Shown here: positions 7,536 to 16,111 of the stretch, one piece after another
How positions within the stretch are numbered: the first letter of the stretch is position 1
Layout of the letters: every line of letters begins with the position of its first letter
Position numbers and translations under genes: made by a program
Source: DATFVA01 sp963800255
GTDB taxonomy: Bacteria > Bacteroidota > Ignavibacteria > Ignavibacteriales > Ignavibacteriaceae
Assembly: GCA_963800255.1 (NCBI GenBank)
Contig: CAWDAK010000011.1
Coordinates: 1-64,000, forward strand
DNA: 64,000 bases
Reading direction: 5' to 3'
The notes under the pieces: generated by a model
Told to the model about the DNA's origin: nothing
Database searches by the model: none
Seen by the model: the letters and a program-made list of their open reading frames with translations, nothing else

Positions 7536-9086
7536 ATGAAAATCATTTACATATCTTTACTTAGTCTCTTACTTATTCTGCCGCTTACAGCCCAGAACAA
7601 ATGGAACTTTGATGATTATAAGGTCCCTGCTGATCCCATCAATGAGTTCCAGGCACTGGCCTATTTCTATACTCACATGGTTAACCAGAATTACTATGCT
7701 GAGAATGACCTGCTGAAAGGCCAGATTGTTGGAAGATTGTTCAGCAGCAACACTACCATCACCGGCGGCGGGGCATCGTATTTTGAACAGAGACTAATTC
7801 CTTTCTTTATCTACCAGCCGAAACTGCTTAACAACCGGGCTATACTCAGGGCATCTTTTGAAATTGACTGGACCTGGGGTGATGCTTCGTACGGTGTAGG
7901 CGGAAATTTCGGTTCTGCCTTCAGTGCTGACCAGGTGAACATTCAAACACAGAACGTGGAGCTTGAACTTATCCCGGCAAAAGACTGGGCTATTAACCTG
8001 GGACTTCAGCGGTTGTTTGATACTCCCTATAACCCCTACAGAACCACAGTGGGAACAATGACGAATACAGCTTACAGGCTGATGTACTGGGGAAGCGACG
8101 GAGTGGGAATTTCATTAAGGCACGACGGTGACTACTCACGCTTCAAAGCAGGGTTCTACCAGCTGTACGAAAATAATGTACACCAGATTGATGACGTTAC
8201 GCTTTCAGAGGCAATCTACGAACAGGATATCACTCCTCTCTGGAGGCAGGGAGTATCATTGTGGTACCTGTATGACAGGGCAAACGGTGAAGGCGGCGTA
8301 TCGGTGCTCGGGGAAGGTCTTACCAGTCTGCTTAACGACTATAATGGTACTTACAAGTTCAACCTGGGAGGACTCCCCTACAGGGCTGATCTTTTCTGGC
8401 TTGGAACATACGGAAATGTTAATCCTGAGTTCACTCTGGGCCGCTGGAGTTTTAACGCTTTTGCGGTAGCCAACTTTGGTACTGTAAGTACATTTCAGAC
8501 AGACGCATACAAAAAGGCTGTTGACGTGCTTGGTCTCGGTTCGAACTTAAGAGCCGGCTACAAATACGGACAGACTTCCGAAGATGCCGTTACGCTTGAT
8601 GTTCTGTTTGCAACCGGAGACGAAGACGGTATTAAAGACAAAAAATACAACGGCGTTATTACAGGCAATACATGGGGATCACCGGGCGGGTTAAACATAG
8701 CCACCGGTTCTTATATTCTTTATCCGCATGGTAATGTAGTTAACCGCTATATTGCAGCTGTTGCAGATCTTTCAAACACAGGGCTGGGCCAAATAGGCGG
8801 GACAATTAATTTCTCAAAATCAATTATACCTAATAAGTTCTATGCGAAAATAGGATTTGCCGCAGCGCAAAGCTTGTATGAGCCTTTAGACGGCGGTAAA
8901 TCAATTGGTACTGAAGCAAATGTTAAGATTGCATACCTGCCGGCTGTATTTATGAATATTGAACTGCACGGAGCATATTTATGGCTTGGTGATTTTTATG
9001 ACAGCCCTAAAATGAACGGAAATAAAACCATTAGGCCGGAAAATCCCTACACGGTTTTCCTTCTATTTAAATGGTTGATGTTCTGA
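7536..9086 (+). CDS. Outer-membrane beta-barrel porin-like protein
   Basis: A 516-residue protein from the ATG at 7536. This start is preceded by an AGGTAAG site and begins with a signal peptide (MKIIYISLLSLLLILPLTAQ). The frame is open further upstream, but that part overlaps the previous gene. The mature part is rich in alternating aromatic strands (for example FNAFAVANFG, KIAYLPAVFMNIELHGAYLW) and ends in WLMF, the terminal phenylalanine expected for BAM-dependent insertion. It resembles alginate-export/porin-type barrels. It could be the outer-membrane entry route for the cluster's substrate. Confidence 0.75.
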   Translation: MKIIYISLLSLLLILPLTAQNKWNFDDYKVPADPINEFQALAYFYTHMVNQNYYAENDLLKGQIVGRLFSSNTTITGGGASYFEQRLIPFFIYQPKLLNNRAILRASFEIDWTWGDASYGVGGNFGSAFSADQVNIQTQNVELELIPAKDWAINLGLQRLFDTPYNPYRTTVGTMTNTAYRLMYWGSDGVGISLRHDGDYSRFKAGFYQLYENNVHQIDDVTLSEAIYEQDITPLWRQGVSLWYLYDRANGEGGVSVLGEGLTSLLNDYNGTYKFNLGGLPYRADLFWLGTYGNVNPEFTLGRWSFNAFAVANFGTVSTFQTDAYKKAVDVLGLGSNLRAGYKYGQTSEDAVTLDVLFATGDEDGIKDKKYNGVITGNTWGSPGGLNIATGSYILYPHGNVVNRYIAAVADLSNTGLGQIGGTINFSKSIIPNKFYAKIGFAAAQSLYEPLDGGKSIGTEANVKIAYLPAVFMNIELHGAYLWLGDFYDSPKMNGNKTIRPENPYTVFLLFKWLMF

Positions 9087-9110
9087 AAATAAAAATAATT
9101 TGAGATAACA

Positions 9111-10055
9111 ATGAAAAGACTACTTATTATCTTATTTGCGTCAGCTCTTTTAATTGCATCAGGCTGCTCACCATACGGGAACTTAAGCATAATGAAATTT
9201 GATGAACTGAACTATCCTTACCCTGTTAAGAAAGCTGTGCTTTCAGACGATATCACACTGGCGTATGTGGATGAAGGTGCAGGTGACCAGACAATTATTT
9301 TTGTACACGGACTCGGCAGCTACCTGCCTGCGTGGGAAAAAAATATTGAAGGGTTAAAACAGAATTACCGTTGTATTGCTATTGATCTTCCGGGTTACGG
9401 AAAGTCATCCAAGGCAATACATAGCGGAACTATGGAGTTTTACGCCGATGTAATCAAATTGTTTATGGATAAACTGGGATTAAAGAAAGCTGTAATCGCG
9501 GGACATTCCATGGGCGGACAGATTGCAATGGTGATGGCTCTTAAATATCCGGATTATGTTGATAAATTGGTGCTCGTTTCCCCGGCCGGGATAGAGACCT
9601 TCACCGAGGGTCAGAAAGAATGGTTCAGTAATGTAATGACTGTTGCCGGAGTAAAGAATACTTCCGTTCAGCAGATCCGGGCAAACCTGACAGCTAACTT
9701 CTACAACCTTCCCGATGATGCTGAATTTATGATTACAGACAGGATAGCGATGAGAGATGCTGAGTATTTCGATAACTATTGCTATGCAGTTGTACAGTCA
9801 GTTAAAGGGATGGTTAATCAGCCTGTATATGATTTTCTTCCGGACATAAAACAGAAAACACTGATATTGTTCGGGGAAAATGATAACCTGATACCTAATC
9901 CTTATCTTAATCCCGGATTTACATCTGACATAGGAAAAATAGCGGAAGAACGAATCCCGGGTTCCAAACTGATTATGGTTCCTTCTTGCGGACATTTTGT
10001 TCAATTCGAAAAACCCGGCGTCTTTAACAATGCTGTAATGGATTTCCTGAAATAA
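9111..10055 (+). CDS. Alpha/beta-hydrolase lipoprotein
   Basis: A 314-residue serine hydrolase with a lipoprotein signal (LLIASGC). It has the oxyanion/HG motif FVHGLGS, nucleophile S133 in GHSMGG, an acidic residue in FGENDNLIP and the catalytic histidine in SCGHFVQFE, so the triad is complete. As an exported lipoprotein it would cut an ester or amide at the outer membrane or in the periplasm. It follows the barrel gene by 24 bases. Together with symporter and acyl-CoA ligase this suggests release of a carboxylic acid outside the cytoplasm, followed by uptake and activation. Confidence 0.82.
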   Translation: MKRLLIILFASALLIASGCSPYGNLSIMKFDELNYPYPVKKAVLSDDITLAYVDEGAGDQTIIFVHGLGSYLPAWEKNIEGLKQNYRCIAIDLPGYGKSSKAIHSGTMEFYADVIKLFMDKLGLKKAVIAGHSMGGQIAMVMALKYPDYVDKLVLVSPAGIETFTEGQKEWFSNVMTVAGVKNTSVQQIRANLTANFYNLPDDAEFMITDRIAMRDAEYFDNYCYAVVQSVKGMVNQPVYDFLPDIKQKTLILFGENDNLIPNPYLNPGFTSDIGKIAEERIPGSKLIMVPSCGHFVQFEKPGVFNNAVMDFLK

Positions 10056-10082
10056 CAGCTGGCAGCAGATAATACCACTTTC

Positions 10083-10156
10083 AGAGAAGGCCGTCTCAAA
10101 CCTGTCATTCCGAATTTAGTTCGGAACCTGACTACCTGAGAGCGGCCTCTTTTATT
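10083..10156. repeat. Short MITE-like inverted repeat, probably also a terminator
   Basis: The left end AGAGAAGGCCGTCTCA and right end TGAGAGCGGCCTCTTTT are near-complementary. Inside is TGTCATTCCGAATTTAGTTCGGAA, itself a hairpin. The right end runs into TTTTATTTT, so it may terminate the hydrolase transcript. The same terminal motif (GAGGCYGTCTCA) and inner TGTCATTC-GAATT motif occur in the 124 bp element at 29610-29733, so the two appear related. Confidence 0.6.
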
Positions 10157-10161
10157 TTAAA

Positions 10162-10190
10162 TTGAATATCTAGCCATCATTAAATATATT
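10162..10190 (+). promoter_or_regulatory. Putative promoter of the aldehyde dehydrogenase gene
   Basis: TTGAAT (10162-10167), 17 bases, then TATATT (10185-10190). The second box also fits the Bacteroidota-type TAnnTTTG (10185-10192). It lies 23 bases before the chosen start codon and just after the preceding inverted repeat. Confidence 0.5.
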
Positions 10191-10213
10191 TGCTTCAATT
10201 ATATGAGGATTCA

Positions 10214-11815
10214 ATGACATTCGATAATGATCTGAGATCAATTCAGGAAGCACGGCACCTTGCAGCAAAGGCGAAGGAGGCCCAGCTTGAATTCAGTCAC
10301 TTCTCCCAGCAGCAGGTTGATGCAATTGTAAAAGCGATGGCAGAGGCAGGCTATACAGCAGCGGAGAGGCTGGCAAAGATGGCTGTTGAAGAAAGCGGGT
10401 TCGGGAAGTATGAAGATAAAATTATAAAGAACCGTTTCGGAACGAAGAATGTATACGAATCCATTAAAGACCTTAAGACAGCCGGCATAGTTGATATCGA
10501 AGCAAATGGAAAGATCATAAAGATCGGCGTGCCTATGGGCGTTGTATGCGCGCTGATACCCTCTACAAATCCTACATCAACTGCTATGTTCAAGGCGTTG
10601 ATCTCACTGAAGTGCAGGAACGCGATGGTTGCCAGTCCCCACCCCCGCACGGCAAAATGTACCGCGGAAGCGTTAAGAATACTTTCCGATGCCGCAGTAT
10701 CTGCAGGAGCGCCGGAAGGACTGATACAATGCTTATCAGAGCCTACAATTGAAGGTACAGAAGCGCTTATGCGCGACAGGAATGTTGCGGTGATACTTGC
10801 AACGGGCAGCACGCCTATGGTAAAGGCAGCGTACAGCTCAGGGAAACCTGCGTATGGTGTTGGTTCAGGAAATGTTCCTGCTTTTATAGAAAGATCTGCC
10901 GATTATAAAAAAGCAGTTGCGGATATTATCTATGGAACTACCTTCGATAACGGAACCCTCTGTTCTTCAGAGCAGGCAATGATTGTAGATCTTCCTCTGA
11001 GAGAAAAAGTAATTGAAGAAGTTAAGAGCCGGGGAGGATATTTTGTAAATGAGGATGAAAAGGAAAAACTCGCAAAGGCAGTACAAAAGGATTTCAGAAT
11101 AAACCCCGCTATTGTCGGGCAGACGGCTGAGTTCATTGCCAATTATGCGGGCTTTAAGGTGCCGGAAGGTACGAAAGTACTTATGGCTGAATGTTTTGAA
11201 GTTGGTAAAAGCGAACCCCTCTCGATGGAAAAACTTTCTCCCATACTTGCATTTTACAGCGTTGACGGGTGGCTGGAAGGCTGCCACCGCTGCATTGAAT
11301 TATTAAACTTCGGCGGAATGGGACATACAATGGCGATCCATTCCAATGACGAACCGGTTATAATGAAATTCGCTCTTGAGAAACCGGCGTTCAGGATACT
11401 TGTAAACACGGTGGCATCGGTTGGGGCGGTAGGTTATACAACCGCATTGAACCCGTCCATGACACTTGGTCCCGGGACCATCGGCGGATCAATAATATCC
11501 GAAAATATAACGGCCAAACACTTAATGAATATTAAAGCCCTGGCCTTTGAAACCAGTCCCATAAATCCCGGAAGCACCGTAACATCCTTCAGATCGCAGA
11601 AGGAATTGGGCGGCAAGAGCAGTTTTATGATGGAGATTGAAGAAAGACTGCGCGCAAGAGCAGGCAATCCAAAATTCGAAGGCAAACCGCCGGTTCAGCC
11701 AAAACCTGAAAGAGTAATCCCGGCAAAGAAAGAAGAATCTAACGCCCCGGTGAAATTAGGCGAAGGCCTCACCAAAGAAGCCGTCGACAAAATCATCCGC
11801 AGCTTTAAATACTAG
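10214..11815 (+). CDS. Acylating aldehyde dehydrogenase (acetaldehyde dehydrogenase type) with C-terminal tail
   Basis: 533 residues from the ATG at 10214, which has a GAGGAT ribosome-binding site; an upstream TTG at 10190 lacks one. The protein matches CoA-acylating aldehyde dehydrogenases (EutE/PduP/AdhE N-domain). It has the cofactor-site segment ALIPSTNPTSTAMFK, the GSGNVPAF loop and catalytic C250 in GTLCSSEQ. The reaction is aldehyde + CoA + NAD+ to acyl-CoA. After the catalytic domain comes a Pro/Lys/Glu-rich linker of about 30 residues and a final short amphipathic helix (TKEAVDKIIRSFKY), the layout of bacterial-microcompartment encapsulation peptides. No shell-protein gene is present in the window. 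Confidence 0.85.
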   Translation: MTFDNDLRSIQEARHLAAKAKEAQLEFSHFSQQQVDAIVKAMAEAGYTAAERLAKMAVEESGFGKYEDKIIKNRFGTKNVYESIKDLKTAGIVDIEANGKIIKIGVPMGVVCALIPSTNPTSTAMFKALISLKCRNAMVASPHPRTAKCTAEALRILSDAAVSAGAPEGLIQCLSEPTIEGTEALMRDRNVAVILATGSTPMVKAAYSSGKPAYGVGSGNVPAFIERSADYKKAVADIIYGTTFDNGTLCSSEQAMIVDLPLREKVIEEVKSRGGYFVNEDEKEKLAKAVQKDFRINPAIVGQTAEFIANYAGFKVPEGTKVLMAECFEVGKSEPLSMEKLSPILAFYSVDGWLEGCHRCIELLNFGGMGHTMAIHSNDEPVIMKFALEKPAFRILVNTVASVGAVGYTTALNPSMTLGPGTIGGSIISENITAKHLMNIKALAFETSPINPGSTVTSFRSQKELGGKSSFMMEIEERLRARAGNPKFEGKPPVQPKPERVIPAKKEESNAPVKLGEGLTKEAVDKIIRSFKY

Positions 11816-11825
11816 GCTATGAGGT

Positions 11826-12553
11826 TCATACAGGGGAATTGTAATATAACTCCCTGAACCTGCGTACAACAGAGCCGGCAATAAGCTCGGCAGCTTCATC
11901 ATAGCTGAGCGCCGAGGTATTAACCATAAGATGATAAAGCGGGATGAGGGAGCGGATCTTCGATGTCCTTCAGGAAATAAGTCTTGAGGTAATTCCTCCT
12001 GGAGGAATCTTCCCTTTTTACAAAATCGAGTGCATCGTGAAAGTTATTCATCTCATATGCTTCCTGTGCCTGCCTTGCCCTTAGTTCAAGCGGTGCCACC
12101 AGCCGCACATGAAATGCATTCGGCAGCTTCCCGGTAATTACATTGCCTCCCCTGCCTATTATTACAGCTTTACCCAAGACGGGCAATTTGAAGGATCGTC
12201 TCCGACATTTTGCCAACAAAAGTATAGCCCGAAGGATTTCCTAAAATTTCATTCACCATATTCTTCATATTGGAAATCTTGTCCTCATCCATAAAGTATT
12301 TTGCCAGGATGGAGGGGAGGTGATGGTCTTCGACTACCTTTTCTATAAGGTTTCTATCGAAGTAGGTCCATTCGGTTTTTTCTTCGCCTGAATAACGATT
12401 CATTATATCCACAAGCTTATGACCGATAACATCGGCCCGTGTACCTGTCTGCCTGGATATTGTTATGCAGGGAAATTTAGGTCTGTACTGTGACGTTGTG
12501 CTGTGAGATTCGATATAGATGCGGCACTTTTCGTAAACGCCTGCTACTCTCAT
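11826..12553 (-). pseudogene. Cytidylate-kinase-like protein, frameshifted twice in this sequence
   Basis: Read from 12553 downward, the N-terminal part (CITISRQTGTRADVIGHKLVD) matches the P-loop-like region of cytidylate-kinase-like family proteins. The frame stops at ...ILQIARLG. Removing one G from the GGG run at 12173-12175 restores KAVIIGRGGNVITGKL and the rest of the family pattern. A second one-base excess at or near 11941-11943 is needed to reach YHLMVNTSALSYDEAAELI and the TGA at 11826-11828. The conserved sequence on both sides of each break argues for a recent event or a consensus error, not a decayed gene. It follows the class V aminotransferase gene by 45 bases, so they may be co-transcribed. 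The substrate of this family is generally undefined. Confidence 0.75.
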
Positions 12554-12598
12554 TTTATCCCTCCTTCTGTGCTGACGAGGAATTGAAGAGTTCCTCTG

Positions 12599-14101
12599 TC
12601 AGGTTACTTTTTGAGTCTCCTCTGTCTTACTCTCCATCGTGAACCACTTCTTTATCTCATCTTCTTCTTTACCATTTCTTAAGATGTGATAAAATTCGTT
12701 GTTGTGGGATGAATAAGTATAATCTTTTTTCCACTCATCGATATTCTCAGCAGTCTGCTTAATTGCATCAGCTATATAATAGATCTCATCGTTCGTCATG
12801 GTCGGGTGAACCGACATCCTTACCCAGCCGGGCTTGTCCGAGAAATCTCCCGTGTTGATTTTTTCGGTGATCAGTCTCGACTGATCAGGACTAACGTGCA
12901 GTAAGTAATGCCCGTATGTACCGGCGCATGAGCATCCGCCCCTGACCTGTATACCAAAGCGGTCGTTTAACAGCTTCACGATCAGGTTATAATGAATACC
13001 ATCTATATAAAAAGATATAGCGCCCAGCCTGTTCTCAATGTTGTCTGCAAGGATATGAAGCGAAGGGACTTTCCTCAGCTCTCGGAAGGCAATGCTCACT
13101 AGCTCTTCTTCACGTTCCCTTATATTCTCAACGCCCATCTCTTCTTTAAGTCTTATGCAGAGTGCGGCCCGTATCGTCTGCAGGAATGCGGGAGTTCCGC
13201 CATCTTCCCTTGCCTCGATATTGTTAACAAACTTATGCTGTCCCCATGGGTTGGTCCAATCCACCGTACCGCCGCCGGGATTATCAGGGATTTTATTCTT
13301 ATAAAGTTTGGAATCAAAGATCATAACGCCCGAAGTGCCGGGGCCTCCAAGAAATTTATGCGGTGAAAAGAAGATTGCGTCAAGCTTTTCAAGCGGATCT
13401 TCCGGATGCATATTAATATCTATGTAAGGTGCAGAACACGCAAAATCAACAAAACAATGTCCCCCGTTCTCATGCATCATTTTAGCGAGCTTATAGTAAG
13501 GAGCTTCAATGCCGGTAACGTTGGAACAGGCAGAGAAAGAGCCTATTTTTAACTTACGGTCTTTGTGTTCCACCAGTTTCTTTTCGAAATCATTGAGGTC
13601 TACAAGTCCTTCTTCATCCGGAGCTATCACAACAACGTCAGCTATTGTTTCCAGCCAGGATGTCTGGTTGGAATGATGTTCCATATGAGTTATGAACACA
13701 ACAGGGCGAAGGTCTTCAGGAAGTTTGAGGTAATCCTTAAGCTGCTCCGGTACTCTTAAGCCCAGCATTCTCTGGAATTTATTAATCAGTGCGGTCATTC
13801 CGGAGCCGGCTGTTATTATAACATCATCTTTTGATGCGTTGCAGTGTTTCTTGATTATATTATGTGCGGTGTGATAGGAGAAGGTCATTGTAGTGCCGGT
13901 AATGCTTGCCTCAGAGTGGGTATTGCCCGCGAGCGGAGCAAAATCTTCGCACATCTTATGTTCGATCGGGGCATATAGTCTGCCGCTTGCAATCCAATCG
14001 GCGTAAACTATTCTCTGCTTGCCGTAGGGCGAGATAAATGTTTTATCGTATCCTATAGTATTTTCACGAAATCTTCTGAAATATTCTTCGTGATTATTCA
14101 T
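12599..14101 (-). CDS. Class V PLP-dependent aminotransferase (cysteine-desulfurase-like)
   Basis: A 500-residue fold-type I PLP enzyme. The PLP lysine is in FFSPHKFLGGPGTSG. MEHHSNQTSW aligns with the histidine that stacks on the cofactor, and VDFACSAPYIDI carries the aspartate for the pyridine nitrogen. A cysteine-containing loop (RGGCSCAGTYGHYLL) resembles the SufS/IscS catalytic loop region. It is longer than typical SufS (~410). It may be a desulfurase, a kynureninase-like lyase or another aminotransferase V enzyme. No Suf/Isc scaffold gene is adjacent. The start ATG at 14101 faces the repeat field. Confidence 0.8.
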   Translation of the reverse strand: MNNHEEYFRRFRENTIGYDKTFISPYGKQRIVYADWIASGRLYAPIEHKMCEDFAPLAGNTHSEASITGTTMTFSYHTAHNIIKKHCNASKDDVIITAGSGMTALINKFQRMLGLRVPEQLKDYLKLPEDLRPVVFITHMEHHSNQTSWLETIADVVVIAPDEEGLVDLNDFEKKLVEHKDRKLKIGSFSACSNVTGIEAPYYKLAKMMHENGGHCFVDFACSAPYIDINMHPEDPLEKLDAIFFSPHKFLGGPGTSGVMIFDSKLYKNKIPDNPGGGTVDWTNPWGQHKFVNNIEAREDGGTPAFLQTIRAALCIRLKEEMGVENIREREEELVSIAFRELRKVPSLHILADNIENRLGAISFYIDGIHYNLIVKLLNDRFGIQVRGGCSCAGTYGHYLLHVSPDQSRLITEKINTGDFSDKPGWVRMSVHPTMTNDEIYYIADAIKQTAENIDEWKKDYTYSSHNNEFYHILRNGKEEDEIKKWFTMESKTEETQKVT

Positions 14102-14189
14102 TCTTTTCTCCGGCTCATAATTTTTTCCTTCATTAAAATATAACGAATTTCCGGGTCATTAGCAGGGAAAAACACGATCCCGCACTTTG

Positions 14190-14830
14190 ACTTTTGTGCA
14201 TTGCACCGCCACATTCGTAAATTTCATTACGTTCAATCACCACCCAACCCCACCCCTATTTCCCGGTGCACACTATTCCCACCCTTCGGTGCAGCGCACC
14301 AACACATTCGTAGATTTCATTACGTACAATCACCACCAAACCCCGCCCTATTTCCCGGTGCATACGATATTCGCCTACCTGTTTCTCCCTGTCATAACCT
14401 CATACCGTCTCCCGCAATCCATCCCTCCTTATTGCGCTTTGACTTCGGTGCAGCGCACCAACACATTCGTAGATTTCATTACCATACAATCACCACCCAA
14501 CCCCGCCCTTTTTCCTGGGGAATACGATATTCGCCTACCTGTTTCTCCCTGTCATAACCTCATACCGTCTCCCGCAATCCATCCCTCCTTATTGCGCTTT
14601 GACTTCGGTGCAGCGCACCAACACATTCGTAGATTTCATACCGTACAATCACCACCCAACCCCGCCCTTTTTCCTGGGGAATACGATATTCGCCTACCTG
14701 TTTCTCCCTGTCATAACCTCATACCGTCTCCCGCAATCCATCCCTCCTTATTGCGCTTTGACTTCGGTGCAGCGCACCGAAAACGTTAATAGCCCAGTCC
14801 TGGCAGCATAGGTGCAGCGCACCCAAATAC
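14190..14830 (+). repeat. Tandem array of 159-160 bp units built from the dispersed palindrome
   Basis: Three near-identical units start at 14288, 14447 and 14607, each with GGTGCAGCGCACC, and the next palindrome starts at 14766. The repeat lengths are 159, 160 and 159. Each unit reads: palindrome, ACACATTCGTAGATTTCAT tail, CAATCACCACC..CCCCGCCC, an ATACGATATTCGCCTACCTG block, then CCCGCAATCCATCCCTCC and TTGCGCTTTGACTTC. A diverged partial unit lies upstream (palindrome TGTGC-ATT-GCACC at 14195-14207). The array ends with a unit carrying the other tail (AAAACGTTAATAG) and one more palindrome at 14811-14823. Open frames through it are by-products of the repeat. Function unknown. Confidence 0.9.
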
Positions 14831-14871
14831 CTCCTACCCAAATGAAGCCTAAAAACCCGCCAAACCCATAG

Positions 14872-14926
14872 TGAATACGCTCTGAATACGCTCTGAATAC
14901 GCAGTGAATACGCAGTGAATACGCTT
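14872..14926 (+). repeat. Five tandem 11-bp repeats (TGAATACGCNN)
   Basis: Units TGAATACGCTC, TGAATACGCTC, TGAATACGCAG, TGAATACGCAG and TGAATACGCTT run without interruption. The last unit with its flanks forms GTGAA-TACGC-TTCAC, a small hairpin. It may be a slippage-prone microsatellite or a protein-binding array. Nothing nearby shows which. Confidence 0.85.
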
Positions 14927-15187
14927 CACCTACTAGCAAGGAGGCACAAAATAACGGGAAACCCAGTCACTGGCTTTGTCCGAATCCGCCGAGACAACGT
15001 TATTGTAAACAAATCCGCATCCTTAATAGCGGATTCGGCGGCCAGCCGGGCAGCGAGGCTTCAGAATCCCGTAAAGTGGATTTCCTCCTCCCCCGGGTAC
15101 TGCAGAATCCGCATCAACGCTAGTTCAGTCGTGATTATTACTGCTTTTTCTTATCTTTGAAGGAATAAACAACTTCAGAAATCCAGA
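14927..15187. other. Intergenic stretch with inverted and direct repeats
   Basis: There is no credible gene. It contains the 11-bp palindrome CCAGT-C-ACTGG (14963-14973), an inverted repeat CGAATCCGC (14981-14989) with GCGGATTCG (15029-15037), and the direct repeat AATCCGCATC (15012 and 15105). It precedes the peptidoglycan-recycling operon and so may carry that operon's leader. No recognisable riboswitch consensus was found. Confidence 0.5.
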
Positions 15188-16111
15188 ATGAATTTTATTG
15201 TCGGTATCGACGGAGGCGGCACAAAAACTAAATGTGTATTCGCAGATGAATCGGGCAAACTGGTGCTTGAGCTGTCTGGCGGTCCTGCTAATTTCCTTTC
15301 CATAGGGAATGATAAGGCTGCTGCGAATATTGTTTCGCTGGTAAAGTCGGGACTCTCAAAACTCGATGCTACTTTCGAAAACATCCTCATAATTATGGCA
15401 GGTATTTCGGGGGCGGGCAGAAAGCTTCATGCCGAAATGCTGATGGAGGCGCTTCTTAAAAGACTGCCTGAAGGTTTCACTAATATTTTTGTTGAAAGCG
15501 ATGCACGAGCTGCACTTGAAGGCGCCCTGGGAGGTGAACCGGGAGCTGTACTGATAGCGGGAACTGGTTCGGTAATTTTCGGGAAGGATAAAGCGGGACG
15601 ATTACACCGTGCCGGAGGATTCGGCAGGGTAATTGGCGATGAGGGAAGCGGTTATTCCATCGGTGTTAAAACTCTGAGGGCTGTGGCCGGTACGCTTGAC
15701 GGCAGAAGTAAGCCGGATGAAATGTTCGATCAGTTCAGAACGATTTTTCATATAGATAATGAAGATGATCTTATCTCACTTGTTCATAATCCCGGTTTTG
15801 ATGCCTCATCGATCGCACTCTTCACAATCAGATGCGCCGGCGGCGATGTAAAAACGGCACAACAAATACTGGCCTCTGAAGCCGGCGAACTTGTTAAGCA
15901 GGTAAAGGCGATAAAGGGGAAAATGAAAGAGGTTCCTCTAAAACTGGCAATGATAGGCTCGCTGGTTGAAAATGATAACTATTATTCCAGCCTTGTAAAA
16001 TCGAAGCTCAGTACAATTAAAGGAATAGAACTTACTATAAGGAAAGCTCCCCCGGAGATGGGTGCGGTAATAATGGCGCTGAACTTACTATCACTCAAAA
16101 CAAAATCGTAA
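15188..16111 (+). CDS. BadF/BadG-type N-acetyl-amino-sugar kinase (GlcNAc/MurNAc kinase)
   Basis: A 307-residue ASKHA-fold kinase. The phosphate-1 motif is GIDGGGTKTKCVF at residues 6-18. AGTGSVIFG is the phosphate-2 region, and GGFGRVIGDEGSGYSIG is the signature of N-acetylglucosamine kinase-like BadF proteins. It would phosphorylate GlcNAc and/or MurNAc in the cytoplasm. The next genes encode AmpG and a NagZ-type glucosaminidase, so it most likely salvages cell-wall amino sugars, like MurK/NagK. The stop TAA and the ATG of the next gene share a base, indicating an operon. Confidence 0.82.
   Translation: MNFIVGIDGGGTKTKCVFADESGKLVLELSGGPANFLSIGNDKAAANIVSLVKSGLSKLDATFENILIIMAGISGAGRKLHAEMLMEALLKRLPEGFTNIFVESDARAALEGALGGEPGAVLIAGTGSVIFGKDKAGRLHRAGGFGRVIGDEGSGYSIGVKTLRAVAGTLDGRSKPDEMFDQFRTIFHIDNEDDLISLVHNPGFDASSIALFTIRCAGGDVKTAQQILASEAGELVKQVKAIKGKMKEVPLKLAMIGSLVENDNYYSSLVKSKLSTIKGIELTIRKAPPEMGAVIMALNLLSLKTKS

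Noticed and set aside
10190..10213. TTG start eight codons earlier for the aldehyde dehydrogenase
   Set aside because: It lies on the predicted -10 element and lacks a ribosome-binding site, while ATG 10214 has GAGGAT.
14187..14811. Open frames of up to 200 residues (14187-14789 and two others) through the repeat field
   Set aside because: The protein repeats with the DNA unit, composition is unlike the other genes, all three frames are open, and no ribosome-binding site is present. It is an effect of the 159-160 bp repeat.
14190..14926. CRISPR array
   Set aside because: Units are 159-160 bp and almost identical throughout, with no short repeat/unique spacer pattern and no cas genes. The 11-bp repeats have no spacers.
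14930..15180. Cobalamin riboswitch before the kinase gene
   Set aside because: GGGAAACCCAGTCACTGG and CCGCC looked suggestive, but the order and the B12-box do not match, and the downstream genes are wall recycling.
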